NCBI GenBank assembly: GCA_019096195.1
Contig: JAGTXK010000138.1
Location: 434,001 to 498,000, forward strand
DNA from: Boletus sp. NGJ
Lineage: Eukaryota; Basidiomycota; Agaricomycetes; Boletales; Boletaceae
Reading direction: 5' to 3'
DNA: 64,000 bases
Shown here: in pieces, positions 21,574-32,072 of the stretch
Numbering within the stretch: the first letter of the stretch is position 1
Layout of the letters: each line of letters begins with the position of its first letter
Position numbers and translations under genes: made by a program
The notes under the pieces: model-generated
Databases searched by the model: none
The model's input: the letters and a program-made list of their open reading frames with translations, nothing else
What the model was told of the DNA's origin: nothing

Positions 21574-22981
21574 TGAAACATTCACACTTAATACCCACTA
21601 TATATCACTACCCTCTCTACACTTTCACACTACCTATAGACAATACTCTCACCTACCACCAACCAAGCTCCCTCCTTACTCTACATATGACAACACAACC
21701 TAATCCCTATGCAATACCACATCCATATCACACACTATTCTATCACTCATATCCTCGTATTTCTCATTGTATCCTTCACCATACAACATACCATACACTG
21801 ATAACATTCCATGTATGCTTTCACTAGTCATACTCCTATCGTATCCACTGTTACAATACAATACACAAGTAGCCTCATGGCTAAACCTGGCATTCACTGC
21901 CACAAGTACAGGCCTGCATGCCTATAAACTATACAAGACCATGGACATACCTGATGCAGTGCTCAGTATCCACACAAGGCTACTAATCAGGAGCCAGCCT
22001 CTAGATTACCCAACTAATAGAACTTGCCTCACAGCAATCCTCCTTTCAATCATCTGATTCTTAGTTCACACTGCAGATCACTGATGCCATCCCACGATGC
22101 CATCACAAGGTTATTTATTAGATTCCATCTTAATACCTGATCTAACAATTAATCTATGCAATGCCTTGAGTGTTTCTTTTTCATTTCTCTTTCATTTCAT
22201 CTTTGCATTCTAATCTATTGATCCCTTTGATATATCACAACATAGCCATGTCTTATCACATACTGGACTACCATTTCACTTACGTGCACATAACACACAC
22301 ATCTCATTCCATCATTTGTTTCTTTTGCCATTGGACACTAACACTTTCTTATTCCTGTAATGTCATACCCAATACCCTACAACATCATAGCATAGCATGA
22401 TTCATGATAATATTCATCCATGATCAAGTTCCGAACCATTCTGGTTCCATCACTTCCAAACCCAAAAATGCCATCCCAGAACCACATTCCAGAACCACTG
22501 GTTCCGAAGGTGCTTCCGGAATTTTTCTGCACTCATTCCGAACCTGGAATGAGCTTTTATTACAGTTAGACTTTCATCATTTCTTAGCCAATACTTACAT
22601 ATATTACATGCTTCTTTCAGACCCATTCACACAACGTTACACATAACATAATACGAGTATACCTTCATCCATAGTATATATAGTCTTCACTCACTGACAC
22701 ACACCTCAGTCATTTCCGCCCTCTTAGGCAGCGGCTGAGGTGAGTCTCTTCTTACTTATCATTTATCTGTAGCTAATGTACTGTAGTCTTGGGCATTCCT
22801 GCCCTTTTCTAGATTCTGTCAGTTCATGCACTGCTGCCAGTAGTATATAAGTAGCCAGTAGAGTACCATGTTTTCCTTAGTCTTGATATTGCCTCTCCCT
22901 CTCTTGCATATTGTCTTTGTTGGCAACACTTGAGATATCAGGTATAGGCTTCATCCTTTCTTTCATTAGTTGTTCCTCCCA
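21574..22981 (+). repeat. Solo LTR, 1,408 bp, plus orientation, with an internal insertion
   Basis: Begins TGAAACATTC and ends CCTCCCA, with flanking 5-mers CAGAA (21,569-21,573) and CAGGA (22,982-22,986), one mismatch. It is the same family as 19,449-20,457. The extra ~400 bp comes from an insertion at about 22,400-22,835. Confidence 0.82.
22400..22835. repeat. ~430-bp insertion inside a solo LTR
   Basis: Compared with the sister LTR, about 430 bp is extra here. It is bounded by ATTCATG on the left and GTTCATG on the right, a likely short target duplication. Near 22,430-22,520 it has several facing copies of GGTTCCG/CGGAACC-like motifs. No coding sequence and no recognised family. Confidence 0.5.
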
Positions 22982-22986
22982 CAGGA

Positions 22987-23877
22987 CAACTCCCAGGTGT
23001 CTCCTAATTCCAAGATGTTGAGCCTGAGCCTATTGATATGGAAGCTGACAAGGAGGTGCATCATTGAATGGATGCTATTATCCAGTATGCTTTGCACACT
23101 GCTGAACACAAAGAGGCTGAAATACTTGACTGTCTTCAACAAATGGAGGATGCTGGCTGTTTTAGGTCTGTGAAAACTAACTTAGAGCAAAAAGATGTCA
23201 CTGACTCTGCTTGTCACCTACTTACTGAGAACAGTAGTCTAGAGGATACATGGAGACATGTGTACAACAGTCACAGGCAGCAGTGGAAACAATACTGTGA
23301 AATTGTATCTCCACAGGACACTATACTAAATGCATTCTTTTGTGCTGAACCTTGTATCATGACTAACTTGGACCACAACTCTAATGTTAATGTTGCATCA
23401 GTGATTTCATTCATCAAATCATCAAAGTGTAAGGATGTACCAAGTCATGTTGATATTGCTAAATTGGTTGCCACCAAGTTCTCTCTTAATAATGCATAAC
23501 AACATGTGTTCTTTACTATTGCATATCACTCCACAAGAGACACACCACCTCCTCTTCAATTGTATACTGGTGGTGCAGGCAGCACTGGAAAAAGCCAAGT
23601 AATTAAGGCTATACAGGCTTTCTTCTCCAGAACAGGCCAAAGTAAACAGTTATGTCTAACATCACTTATAGGTGTCACTGCCAAAAAATATTGGAGGCTC
23701 TACCTTGCACACCTCTTTATCACTAACAAGAAACAGATCCAGACCACATAAGTATAAGAACAACACTAAATTGATTTCAATGTGGGAAGGTGTCAACTAT
23801 CTTTTAATCAACAAAATTTTCACTATCAGTTCATCTCTTTTAGCTGATGTCAATAAAGCCCTCTGTGTTGTGAAAAG
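22987..23877 (+). pseudogene. Helitron Pif1-type helicase, N-terminal part only
   Basis: Frames read ILDCLQQMEDAGCF, then PPPLQLYTGGAGSTGKSQVI with the Walker A motif GGAGSTGKS near 23,567-23,593, then GQSKQLCLTSLIGVTAK, NIGGSTLHTSL and LLADVNKALCVVKRAR. This is the start of the Pif1-like superfamily 1 helicase of Helitrons, with stops and frame changes. It ends at 23,877 where the inverted right arm begins, so Walker B and all later motifs are missing. Confidence 0.88.
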
Positions 23878-26326
23878 AGCAAGGAAACATCAACATTCTT
23901 GATTGCAACCTCCTCATGCAAGCTTATATTGTATTTAGCATTGCATGAGGCACAGATAAACTCTTTTAATGACAAAGAGGACATAGCTGATTTAAACTAA
24001 TGCAAAATATCACACTTTCTCTATGCCAAAACCAATCTCAGCCATTCAATCCATTCTTGTTCAGATCAATGCTAATGATTAGTTGAATTCTTTTCAAGAC
24101 AGAAATGGTCAACATATATATGAAGAAGAGTGTGACTGCAAAAGAGTGAAAGATCTCCCATAGATTATATGTGCACTGCCCAAAGAAGGTGTCTGAGAGG
24201 TTTTTTTAATCTGTGAGGCAACATTGCACAACAATAAAATCCACAACTCTTTCATGTCCAATGAGGAGGGTTGCATATCATAATGACTTGTGACAACTAC
24301 ACACAATGGAGGATGGATTTGTAAATCAAGAGCACAAAGTCCAAAAGCCAAATGAAAAATGATCTTATCACATAGAGAATCACAGTTGCCATCCACCTCA
24401 ATACCATGAAGGGCACACATAACCAATAGCACATGATTTGTTTCTCGTTCCAAACTAAGCAAGACAGGTTGACATCCATCAGTACCAATACATCAAACAA
24501 AAGCATCATGAACATTTGTAATTGACCCAATGATTTGAAATCATTCTGGCACACAAGGGACACTATTATGAACCTTTTGGAACAAATTACAAGGCTTGAT
24601 GCTCACAGGCTACACAGGTCCTGGCTGAACAAATCAGGTGAGAAGTCTGAGTCTGTACTATGCCAATCCTACAATGACCAGAGTGGTCAAGGCAATGGAT
24701 TGTTGGAGCAGAATACAAATGGATTAGACTGGGGATTCCAGTTGTCAAAGTGCTACTTTATATATGTACAGAGATGGTGCACAGACCAAGCTATGCATGT
24801 GATAAATTACTATGTATAGTAAGGCGGAGATTAATGGGGCTGTGTGAGAAGAGCGGAAATTAAAAGGTCATGGATCACATGAGGTATGATGTCATCTGAC
24901 ATCATAGGTTCTAGACCATGTCATGTGATTGTTCCCATGGTCACATGCACAGTCACATGACTTGAGAAGAAAAGAGTTGATGGAATGAAAAAGTAAGTAT
25001 CAAAGTGAAAAGTTTGAAATTATTGTATATTATAACAGACACAGTCTGTGACAACATCATAAATCATCATCAGCAACTCTGTGGAAAAAAAAGATGCACA
25101 CAAAAAAACATAATCCAATAAAAACCAAACAATGCAATGAGAGAATAACATACAATGTGATATTTTGCCACATATCAAATGTCTTGAGCCAACAAAATCT
25201 ATATGAATGCCACAACAACAACCCATACAGTAAATATATGCTGTATCAACCATTGAAAACCCATCATCATGTCAAACAGAAGCAGTCCCAGAAAACCATG
25301 CAACTCACAATTTGTCAGCAACAAGTCTATGTCATCAGAATATACTCAATTCCTGTGCAGATTTATTACATAATGAACAACATCATGCAATAACACCTTG
25401 CCTTTGACACCTAAGGCAGATGAATGCAAATCAGAAGAATTCATATGGATGTGTATAGAGATATAGTAGATCCTTTGTGTAAAGGTATGCAGAACAAGAA
25501 ATGCATCAAAAGATGCCAAATGTTTTTCAATTGAAAATGATGATCAACAATTACCTTGCTTACAAGGTTAATTGTTGAGAGGTTTGAGTATCCACATGTG
25601 ACCAAATCACATGAAAATTATGTAATGAAACATTAGTGTTACCTTGAGGCTCATGTGAGGACACCTTTTTGCACTGGGTCACTCAGAGCCCCTGCAATAT
25701 TTGTTATTTTTTCTTGTGTCATCTTTGAATTTCAATATGCAAAGGGATTTCAGTGTGTTTTTGTGAAGATTTCAAGTGTTGTCAGGTTGGGATCTCATGT
25801 CTGGAAAGGAAGAAGTTGATGATGTTGACAATGCTACAAGATGTTGGAACATTCAGGCTCTCATTGATGCATGGTATAAGTTTTACATGTGCTATGTATT
25901 CTTTGTAATGTTATTGTATTACAATGGTGTACATGACTGTCCAGATGAGACATAGCACTAAGATGATTGATACCACCATCTCCACATTACGCAGTTCATA
26001 TTTGGACCCTGGTTGTTTGTAATTCTTTTAACATCTGCCACATGACTCCAGACCCAATGACATAAATACACCACACAAGAGACAACCTCCTTATACATAT
26101 TAGAACTCAACCACCCAGAGAGTGTAACATAGCTACACTCCCCAAGAAATAAGCTCAAATTCCTTCAATGCTTTGGCACTAACATCTCCCTCCTAGATCA
26201 CACCTACAAACTGCTTGTAGAATTCATCCCTATCACCCTAGATGTCAAGTGCCCCTACTCCCTCCACTCCATTGGTTCCTGCACTTGATCACATTCTATA
26301 TTACATACCTGTTTCAATCCCAAGAT

Positions 26327-26626
26327 TCAGTCTGCATGCAATCCCTCACAATTCCCCCTGAGTTTGCTAAATGTCCAGTGTAAGTGAGTGATGTTTATCT
26401 CCCTTTCATAATGCCTGCTTGCATAACCATGTCCTCTATAAAGCTGCACCAGTGCATGTCCATAGTCATATGGACAGAATTCATGATTGATTGGGAAGTC
26501 CAAGATTAGCATGAATTCCTCTTCCGATTCAAACACAACTCCATCCCATGGATCATACATGGGCTCCACCAACTGGTACTTCACTCTGTGATCATCTATG
26601 CTCTGAATCTCTGCTTTGCCATAGTC
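26327..26626 (-). other. Conserved unknown exon or gene fragment, right arm
   Basis: Mirror of 2,932-3,231. The frame of about 100 codons is intact and differs from the left copy by one residue (histidine for asparagine near the C-terminus). No start codon or recognised domain. Confidence 0.4.
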
Positions 26627-27595
26627 TGTGAGAGTGAAAAAGAAGACAGTTCACGGCTTGTTGAATGTTCCGTTCATAAAGCAGGAGGTTATCGGGACAT
26701 CCCGAAACATGACACATTGTAGTACCCTTCCCCCTATACCTATGTGACGGGTCACTCGGGGTGTCTGTTGATAAGAAATACGACAATATGTAACTTGCTC
26801 AAAATCCACCACTCCATTCGTCGAATTACATGAAAAGATCGAAGTTGTACATTAAACTCTGACAAAATCACAACAATACATTACATCTTGCCATACCGCA
26901 GTCTTCTGCCAAGCAAGGTATTTGCCGACACAGTCAGCACTCCCCAGTGATGACGGGCACAAAGAGCTACAAACCGCAGCATCAGCACACGTGATACACA
27001 CACATATATATAAGGAAAGAGAGTACTCACGCCTGCAAGCGGTGACAGAGAGCGACGTCCGGCGAACACGGCAGAGAAGACGAAGATGACCAACACAAGA
27101 CAGGACAAATACCCACACCACGCCCCTGAAACTATTTGTTCTTATTTGGTTCCCAACATTTCTCTATAATGAGTGGCAGAGAACGACCGATCTGAAACCC
27201 GCTACGGAAGTAGCGGGAATAATGCGCAGTGAATGTACGACCAGCGTAGGAAGAAAGACACTTGGCATCCGGGATCTGTAATCTTAGCCTGCTCGATGGT
27301 TGACTTCAATGTCTAAGCACATACACGCATCGCGTCCCTGATACTGGTGAAAGGTGTACCGATCCCACATTGCTGTGGTGGTCCGCTGTACACATAACTG
27401 TGACCAGCTGGGGGGATGTCAATGGATCAGCACCCTTGGTGCCAGTGATTAGTAATTTGCCGTTGACATTGCGCCATGACAAAACGATTGATCAGAGTCC
27501 GTGTGGAGCTCAGAAAACTGAGTATATGAGGTAGAGTCGACGTACCCAGGATCCCTAGATACCAAGTATCTTCACGAAGCTTACAACTTATCCAC
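26627..27595. other. Non-coding stretch upstream of the right-arm dehydrogenase
   Basis: Mirror of 1,963-2,931, containing the promoter region of the right dehydrogenase. No independent gene seen. Confidence 0.4.
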
Positions 27596-28687
27596 ATGGC
27601 AACTCCACGCGTTTGGCTGAGTAGGCGTTCTGCAGCAGATCTCGGAGAAATGAATGCTAATGCTTCACCTTTATCAGTCACCGGAACATCGTCTGGTTTC
27701 GGAAAGTTCATGACGGAACTCGTCCTGAGTAAAGGCGATATCGTCGTTGCGACGCTCAGGAAGCCCGAGATGCTCCATGAACTCTCAGCAAGCTACTCCA
27801 AAGACAAATTGCTCATACTCAAAGTCGATGTCACCAACCAGGCCGATATTGACCATGCGTTTGCGCGGACCAAAGAGGTATTCGGCAGATTGGACGTTGT
27901 CTTCAATAACGCGGGCTATGGCGTCTTTGGAGAGGCAGAAATGACCCCGATCGACATTGCTCGGGCCATGTTTGAGGTCAATTTTTGGGGCGCAGTCAAT
28001 GTCAGTCGGGCGGCCATCAAATTCTTCAGAGAGGTGAACGAACCAGGACGCGGGGGAGTGTTACTGCAAAACAGCTCTATTGCTGGAATCGACAGCATGG
28101 CCGGCATAACATTTTACAGTGCGACGTGAGTCATATTAACACATTGTTCTGTGTAAAGTATTGACATGCTCGGTTTCAGCAAACATGGTGAGACCATTCA
28201 ACCTGTGAGAAGTTGATGACTTACTCTGAGGAACAATGTAGCCTTTGATGGTTTTTCAGAGGGGCTAGCAAAGGAAATCCTTCCGCAGTGGAACATCAAG
28301 GTGGGCGACTGTCGACTAGTACCAGTAGCTGACTACGCAGACGTGAACCAGATATGCATCATACAACCTGGAGGCTTCAGCACGAGTGTACTCGCCAAGA
28401 GTATAATTTTGCCAGAGAATCCGATTTACAACGATAAAACATCGGAGCTTGCAGCCATCCGGAGTCTGATGGCTGCTCCGGAGTCCAAATTCTGGGCAGA
28501 TCCAGCCAAGTTCGTCAAGGCCATCTACTCGCTGGTGGAGGGTGGTAATATGCCGTTACACTTTCCCATAGGACAAGACGCGTTGGCACGACTAGAAGCG
28601 AAGGTGGAATCACTGGGAAAGGAGATTTCTGAGGCAGCACCCTGGTCTGCGTATCTGCTGCGGGATGATATTAGTCTATCAGCTTGA
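27596..28687 (+). CDS. Short-chain dehydrogenase/reductase, right-arm copy
   Basis: Exons 27,596-27,620, 27,678-28,125, 28,180-28,187, 28,242-28,300 and 28,352-28,687 give 291 codons, the same structure as the left copy. TGxxxGxG (10-17), NNAG (85-88), the catalytic serine (141-142) and YSATK (155-159) are all present. The 8-nt exon CAAACATG sits between two 54-bp introns. Relative to the left copy nine codons differ, all amino-acid changing: V55I, N101D and V152I before the micro-exon, and six in the last exon including G to W and D to Y. No synonymous differences were found. The substrate is unknown. The C-terminal changes lie in the region that shapes substrate pockets in SDRs (family knowledge), so the copies may differ in specificity, or one may be drifting. 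BSD2 starts 164 bp downstream. Confidence 0.88.
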
Positions 28688-28851
28688 TGGTTGCGTGTTG
28701 CATACTCGAGTTATTGTCGTGGTGAAATGTATTCGGTCGCGGCGTGGCGTGGCATCTGAATCTTTCGGGCTCCGTAACTCAGTTGGATATCGCCGTCTTT
28801 TCATCCATTCTATTACTAGGACTTCAAGGACTTCTGAGCTTGTAGTCCGAG

Positions 28852-30188
28852 ATGCCAGTCGGCTACGCACTGCTGCCCACACAACAACCAACGCAAGAAG
28901 CAGATCGTGAACTTAATGAAGCATTTGCCTCGGACGAGGAAGAGGAACAACAGTGCTCGGAGGCGCCCACTCGGTTCAGTCCGCCCGAAACCTCCAAGAC
29001 GAGCCCAACGATCCCAGCCGTGTACGATTTCGAGCGCGACTTTGACTACGTTCGGCCCCCACCTGGTTCCCCTCCTCGTCCGTCTGCTGTCGCACTCCCC
29101 AATGACTTTGGCAACTCCAATGGACTAGTCCCTTCGTCACCCGCAGAAACCCCGATTCATCGTCCTTCTTTTCTCCGCAGAGCGGTTGGCGCTATATTAC
29201 CCACTCATTACACACGCTTGCCCATTACTGGGGGGATATTACATTCTCGAGCCATTGGTGGAGGAACGCAGAACGATGGTGTCTTTACCAATGTCACTGC
29301 GAAGCCAAGCAGACCTGTACAAATGCGCACAGATGATGGTAGTGTCTTTGTCGTGCCTGAGGAGACACAGAGCAACGCACCTCCAGTATGTTCTTTGATC
29401 CACAGCAGACTTTTTTCCTGATTCTTGCTCCAGTCGTATGCTGCTGCTCAGGCAGACGCAGTACCTCCTTACTGGGAAACAACTGTGCATGCACCGGCGG
29501 GTCTGGACACGGATTCCGGGATGATCATTGATGATCTTCCATCTGGCTCCATATTCACTTTTGTCGCCAACCTTTTCACCTCATTTTTCTTCCAATTTGT
29601 CGGTTTCCTGCTCACCTACCTCCTTCATACAACTCACGCAGCCAAGTTTGGCTCTCGAGCTGGCCTTGGTCTAACCTTGATCCAATACGGGTTTTATTCC
29701 CGTCCCGGAGAGGATGGGTTCGGGATACCAGTCGAAAACTCCTCGGAGGTATCACAACGTTCCCTTTTTTCGACTGCTTCTACTTCGGCTGAGCCTCCAC
29801 TGTCGGATAATGCATCCCTCAGTAATACATCGAGAGAGTGGTTATCGTTTTTGCTGATGACTTTGGGTACGTAGATAAAGCATATCCTTGGATGTGCAGT
29901 GCTGATCTACTTTTCCCTCCAGGCTGGTTTCTTCTCTTGTCTTCCCTGATTGGTTTCTGGCGCGTTAAACATTGGGAAGCCTCTATCCGTGCTACCCAAG
30001 CACGAGGACAACCTACAGCCGACGAAATTGAGCAGGATATTGCGACCCGTCGGACACTCGAGAATGCATTCCATCTTACTGAGGTGAACGACTATGAGGC
30101 AGTTCAAGATGAAACAGCCAATCCGACGCAGCATGAACTTGACGAAGTACGATTACAACATGACCTGCGTTCGGCTGGTCTCTTGTGA
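28852..30188 (+). CDS. BSD2: Bsd2/Ndfip-type membrane adaptor for Nedd4-family ubiquitin ligases
   Basis: Three exons (28,852-29,385, 29,434-29,866, 29,923-30,188) encode 410 aa. The N-terminal ~180 residues are acidic and proline-rich. PPYW at 189-192 is a PY motif for the WW domains of Rsp5/Nedd4 ligases. From about 218 come the family's membrane segments, with the signature FQFVGFLLTYLLHTTHAAK, then SRAGLGLTLIQYGFYSR, and a last segment around LLMTLGWFLLLSSLIGFW. A charged C-terminal tail follows. Bsd2/Tre1/Ndfip proteins act in Golgi and endosomal membranes, directing metal transporters to degradation (family knowledge). The start codon lies about 10 bp beyond the end of the inverted duplication, so the upstream region of this gene is the 3' end of the dehydrogenase. 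Convergent with ASA1. Confidence 0.9.
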
Positions 30189-30370
30189 AATAATTGTCTA
30201 TGGACTGATGTACCATTGGTGGGCGAGTGCTGGTGTTGTCGGCTTTGGGTCCTTCCACCTTCGTTGTCGCATCGTCTCCAGATTTATTTATTGTTATCCA
30301 TCTACTGTAGTCTACATAACATTCCCAATATCCGAACACCAAATCTTGAGGGCTCGAGTTTATAAGATCA

Positions 30371-31940
30371 TTAAGCAGTTGTCCCTTTTTCGAAGCTCAT
30401 CAAACCCCATATCGACACTCGTCTGTCTTTTCCTGCTGCAATCAACCACCGTCCTCGTTGACGCTTTTCTTCGTCAGTCATATCATCCTCATCCTCATCG
30501 CCATCCAATCCATCCGAGGTACCACCGAAATCCCGGTCTGTAGTGCATCCCCCGTATGTCGAGGCAAAAGCGAGGGCATGACAGTTTTCTTTGTGATACA
30601 CTAATGTTCCAAGTGGCTTGAAACTCTTGGTCGAGTAAAGCCGCACTCTAGATCCCAAAAGAGCCTGAGGGACCGAGACCATTCATGCTGGAAGAATGAG
30701 ACTCACCGGCCATCCCAGCCTCCGACTGCGCATACGCGCCCATCATCACGGATGGAAATGGCGCCATTACCTGGATGCTTGGTTCTGAATGCTCGAGCTG
30801 ATTGTTCTGCTTCGATCTGCGTCAGCGTATTCTTGAGAAGAGACTCGGTCTTAGCTATCTTCGTCTCGCGTGGAATGCACAATGACATACGAGGTCGTAT
30901 CTTCCAACGATGTGATCAGCAGAGACCGTCAGCGCAAAGCTACAGTCCTTTGATACTGCCATGGCCATCACTAGAGCCAGTGGAGATCAGCAAAATATGT
31001 CGGTGTTGCGTTAGCACGCGACGACGAACCAGATTCGACATGCAGTCGGCTCTTCCAAATGACTTCCCACCCTTTGCCTTCCACTGTCTGCATGCCTCCA
31101 GGGGCGGTGCGCCGGCGGAGAACGACACCGCCGTCTTCGTACGCGCATAAAAGTCGTAACTCTTGCTGGGCCTTTGACGTGGATGGCGACGTCCAGGGGG
31201 CATAATAAAGGTGCATTGACATGATGATGCCTGCAAAATTCTCAACGGGTCCATCAATGTGCACCCATAATTCACTGACCAGGCTTGTTCCCAGAACGGC
31301 CATCGGAGAAATGAGTAGCAGATGTATCTTCAGGGTTTCCGATCGCAGCATGTAGTCTTGTGCAGTTTGGCAACGTCCAAATGTCCGCCTAAAGGGCACG
31401 TTCACATGGGAGCTGCAAACACTACTGGTGGGGCTTACTAGAGATGATTCGACGAGGTTCGGGACAGCGATGAGCGCTGTAACCTCACTATCCGAACTGG
31501 GACTCGGAAGAAGAGAGAATCGACAAAAGTTTAATGCATTGACGTCCAAGGAATAAGACAGCATAGGGGGAAGTTGATCTGTCAAAGAAGCTACCCCGCC
31601 CTGTCGGATGGACACCGATTCCGTTGGACGCTGCCAGACGTGAATCTTGTTGTCTCTGCCATGACTTGCAAAGGGGGCGACGCGCCATCAGTTCCACGTA
31701 GCGTCGACGAGAGAACACGAACGTGATAGCATGCTCTCCATATTCCTCGATGCCAAGTAGGCCATCCTTATGGGCTTCCCAATTTGCGATTGCTCGGAGC
31801 GATCTTGACGAAGTGATGACGACCCACCCTTTCCCATCTCCAGAATATATCCTTTCGTTGTCTGACGAGACAAAGAGAGCCAAGACAAGTTGCTGATGAA
31901 TGCGCAAGGTGTGTAGCGGTGATGGTGGTGAGGCCGCCAT
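30371..31940 (-). CDS. ASA1: ASTRA-associated protein 1 (WD-repeat)
   Basis: Several exons on the minus strand. Exon 1 is 31,940-31,723 and exon 2 starts at 31,664. Further introns are near 31,440-31,390, 31,275-31,230, 31,020-30,970 and 30,710-30,655. The N-terminus (PPSPLHTLRIHQQLVLALFV) and the first WD repeat (VVITSSRSLRAIANWEAHKD, then HGRDNKIHVWQ) match Asa1/GNB1L. Later repeats include GNGAISIRDDGRVCAVGGWD and WLIAAGKDRRVSIWGL at the C-terminus, with an acidic insert (GDEDEDDMTDEE) in the last repeat. Asa1 belongs to the ASTRA/TTT complex that helps PIKK kinases fold (family knowledge). The gene ends 182 bp from BSD2, tail to tail. A decayed copy of exon 1 lies at about 37,096-37,252 within the downstream array. 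Confidence 0.88.
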
Positions 31941-32009
31941 GTCCGAGGTCGCGTATCACTGTCATTGCCGCTTATCAAACTGTTCGTGTAATTCATTAAT
32001 GTTTCGGTG

Positions 32010-32072
32010 CCAGTCTGTAGAATGTCTGGAATGTGACTCGGAGCATGACGTTCCAGGCATTCTATAGACTGG
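32010..32072. repeat. Imperfect palindrome upstream of ASA1
   Basis: Two 25-bp arms (CCAGTCTGTAGAATGTCTGG... at 32,010-32,034 and its inverse at 32,048-32,072) match at 22 positions with a 13-bp loop. It starts 70 bp upstream of the ASA1 start codon. It may be a small inverted-repeat remnant or a regulatory hairpin. No target duplication is clear. Confidence 0.6.

Larger units (their letters stand above)
13140..23877 (+). mobile_element. Degenerate Helitron, split by several nested insertions
   Basis: Pieces of one agaricomycete Helitron protein occur in the right order on the plus strand. They are an N-terminal part (13,241-13,841), a DUF6570-type region (14,760-15,144), a linker (15,160-15,963), the HUH replication-initiator domain (16,910-17,764), its continuation (19,371-19,448 and 20,463-21,568) and the start of a Pif1-type helicase (22,987-23,877). 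Each gap is filled by a recognisable insertion. Many stop codons interrupt the frame and CpG is nearly absent, so it is old and inactive. The helicase C-terminal part and 3' end are missing because the right arm of the inverted repeat begins at 23,878. The true 5' end was not found. Confidence 0.85.
23878..28842. repeat. Right arm of the inverted duplication (uninterrupted)
   Basis: Reverse complement of 13,825-11,871 joined to 3,722-725, without the Ty3 element. Near 25,840 it keeps the unoccupied Ty3 target as a single GCTAC. The inner edge is inside Helitron coding sequence at AGCAAGG. The outer edge is about 10 bp before the BSD2 start codon. Contents from the inside out are inverted Helitron start, CpG-poor non-coding DNA, unknown exon, dehydrogenase promoter and dehydrogenase gene. 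Confidence 0.93.

Noticed and set aside
1-28842. Giant terminal-inverted-repeat transposon spanning the two arms
   Set aside because: The outer edges have no conserved end motif or target duplication, and the inner edges fall inside Helitron coding sequence. Host genes fill the arms. An inverted duplication explains it better.
725-28842. Inverted repeat as a pure assembly artefact
   Set aside because: The arms differ at scattered positions, and one arm has an 8-kb insertion with a target duplication. These argue for two real copies, although only long reads can settle it.
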